From Pseudoxanthomonas suwonensis J47 (GTDB lineage: Bacteria; Pseudomonadota; Gammaproteobacteria; Xanthomonadales; Xanthomonadaceae), in NCBI RefSeq assembly GCF_000513955.1, contig NZ_AZUZ01000018.1:19554-83553 (forward strand): 64,000 bases of DNA. The letters run 5' to 3'. Under the pieces are notes generated by a model, which was not told where the DNA came from, did not search any database, and worked only from the letters and a program-made list of their open reading frames with translations. The translations under genes were made by a program, and so were the position numbers. Shown one piece after another: positions 63,699 through 64,000 of the stretch. Positions within the stretch are counted from its first letter, which is position 1. The number at the start of each line of letters is the position of its first letter.

Positions 63699-64000
<302 letters not shown>

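Overview
The window is chromosomal DNA of very high G+C content from a gammaproteobacterium of the Xanthomonadaceae/Lysobacteraceae type (Lysobacter, Luteimonas, Pseudoxanthomonas and relatives). The family call rests on gene order and content: ahpC-ahpF-oxyR on one strand, a three-part pnt transhydrogenase with a split alpha subunit, prfA-hemA divergent from TPR-lolB-ispE-tRNA-Gln-prs-rplY-pth-ychF, and a tRNA-Tyr/Gly/Thr-tuf cluster. Genus cannot be fixed from sequence reading alone. I see no phage, insertion sequence, transposase, CRISPR array or rRNA.

Layout. 0-5 kb: end of a Bat operon (batD), a dicarboxylate/amino-acid symporter and transketolase. 5-10 kb: cell-wall enzymes (M23 peptidase, L,D-transpeptidase), bolA, and a BlaI-type repressor with an M56 peptidase that carries a TonB domain, behind a strong promoter with two operators. 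10-14 kb: flavin reductase, modCBA, S1/P1 nuclease, ompW. 14-21 kb: gap and pgk flanking a DUF2339/DUF3999 membrane pair. 21-25 kb: rnk and the peroxide module oxyR-ahpF-ahpC with a recognisable OxyR site. 25-34 kb: prmC, proline iminopeptidase, a DUF2242 lipoprotein, a compact minus-strand cluster (nitroreductase, 5'-3' exonuclease, NUDIX, N-formylglutamate amidohydrolase) and a large DUF1631 protein. 34-40 kb: the pnt genes, interrupted by an oppositely oriented ECF sigma/DUF3619-like/DUF3106 operon. 40-47 kb: a TonB-dependent receptor, an AraC regulator with a membrane protein, a divergent MocR-type regulator, a small membrane protein. 47-52.4 kb: sufT, ybaK, asparaginase-domain protein, DUF2069, wrbA, yihY, tlpA-like, acylphosphatase, moaB. 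52.4-53.6 kb: no gene, but a mosaic of intergenic repeats. 53.6-64 kb: translation, haem, isoprenoid and nucleotide housekeeping genes, four tRNAs and the 5' end of tuf.

Most genes are ordinary housekeeping or envelope functions. The parts that merit a second look are the repeat mosaic at 52.5-53.6 kb, the BlaI/M56-TonB locus with its paired operators, the pnt operon split by a sigma-factor operon with an unknown membrane protein inside it, the DUF2339/DUF3999 pair, the candidate MocR operators, and the promoter buried in a hairpin before the tRNA-tuf cluster. No single locus can be called a new system from the sequence alone. Residue positions are counts from the chosen starts and may be off by a few.
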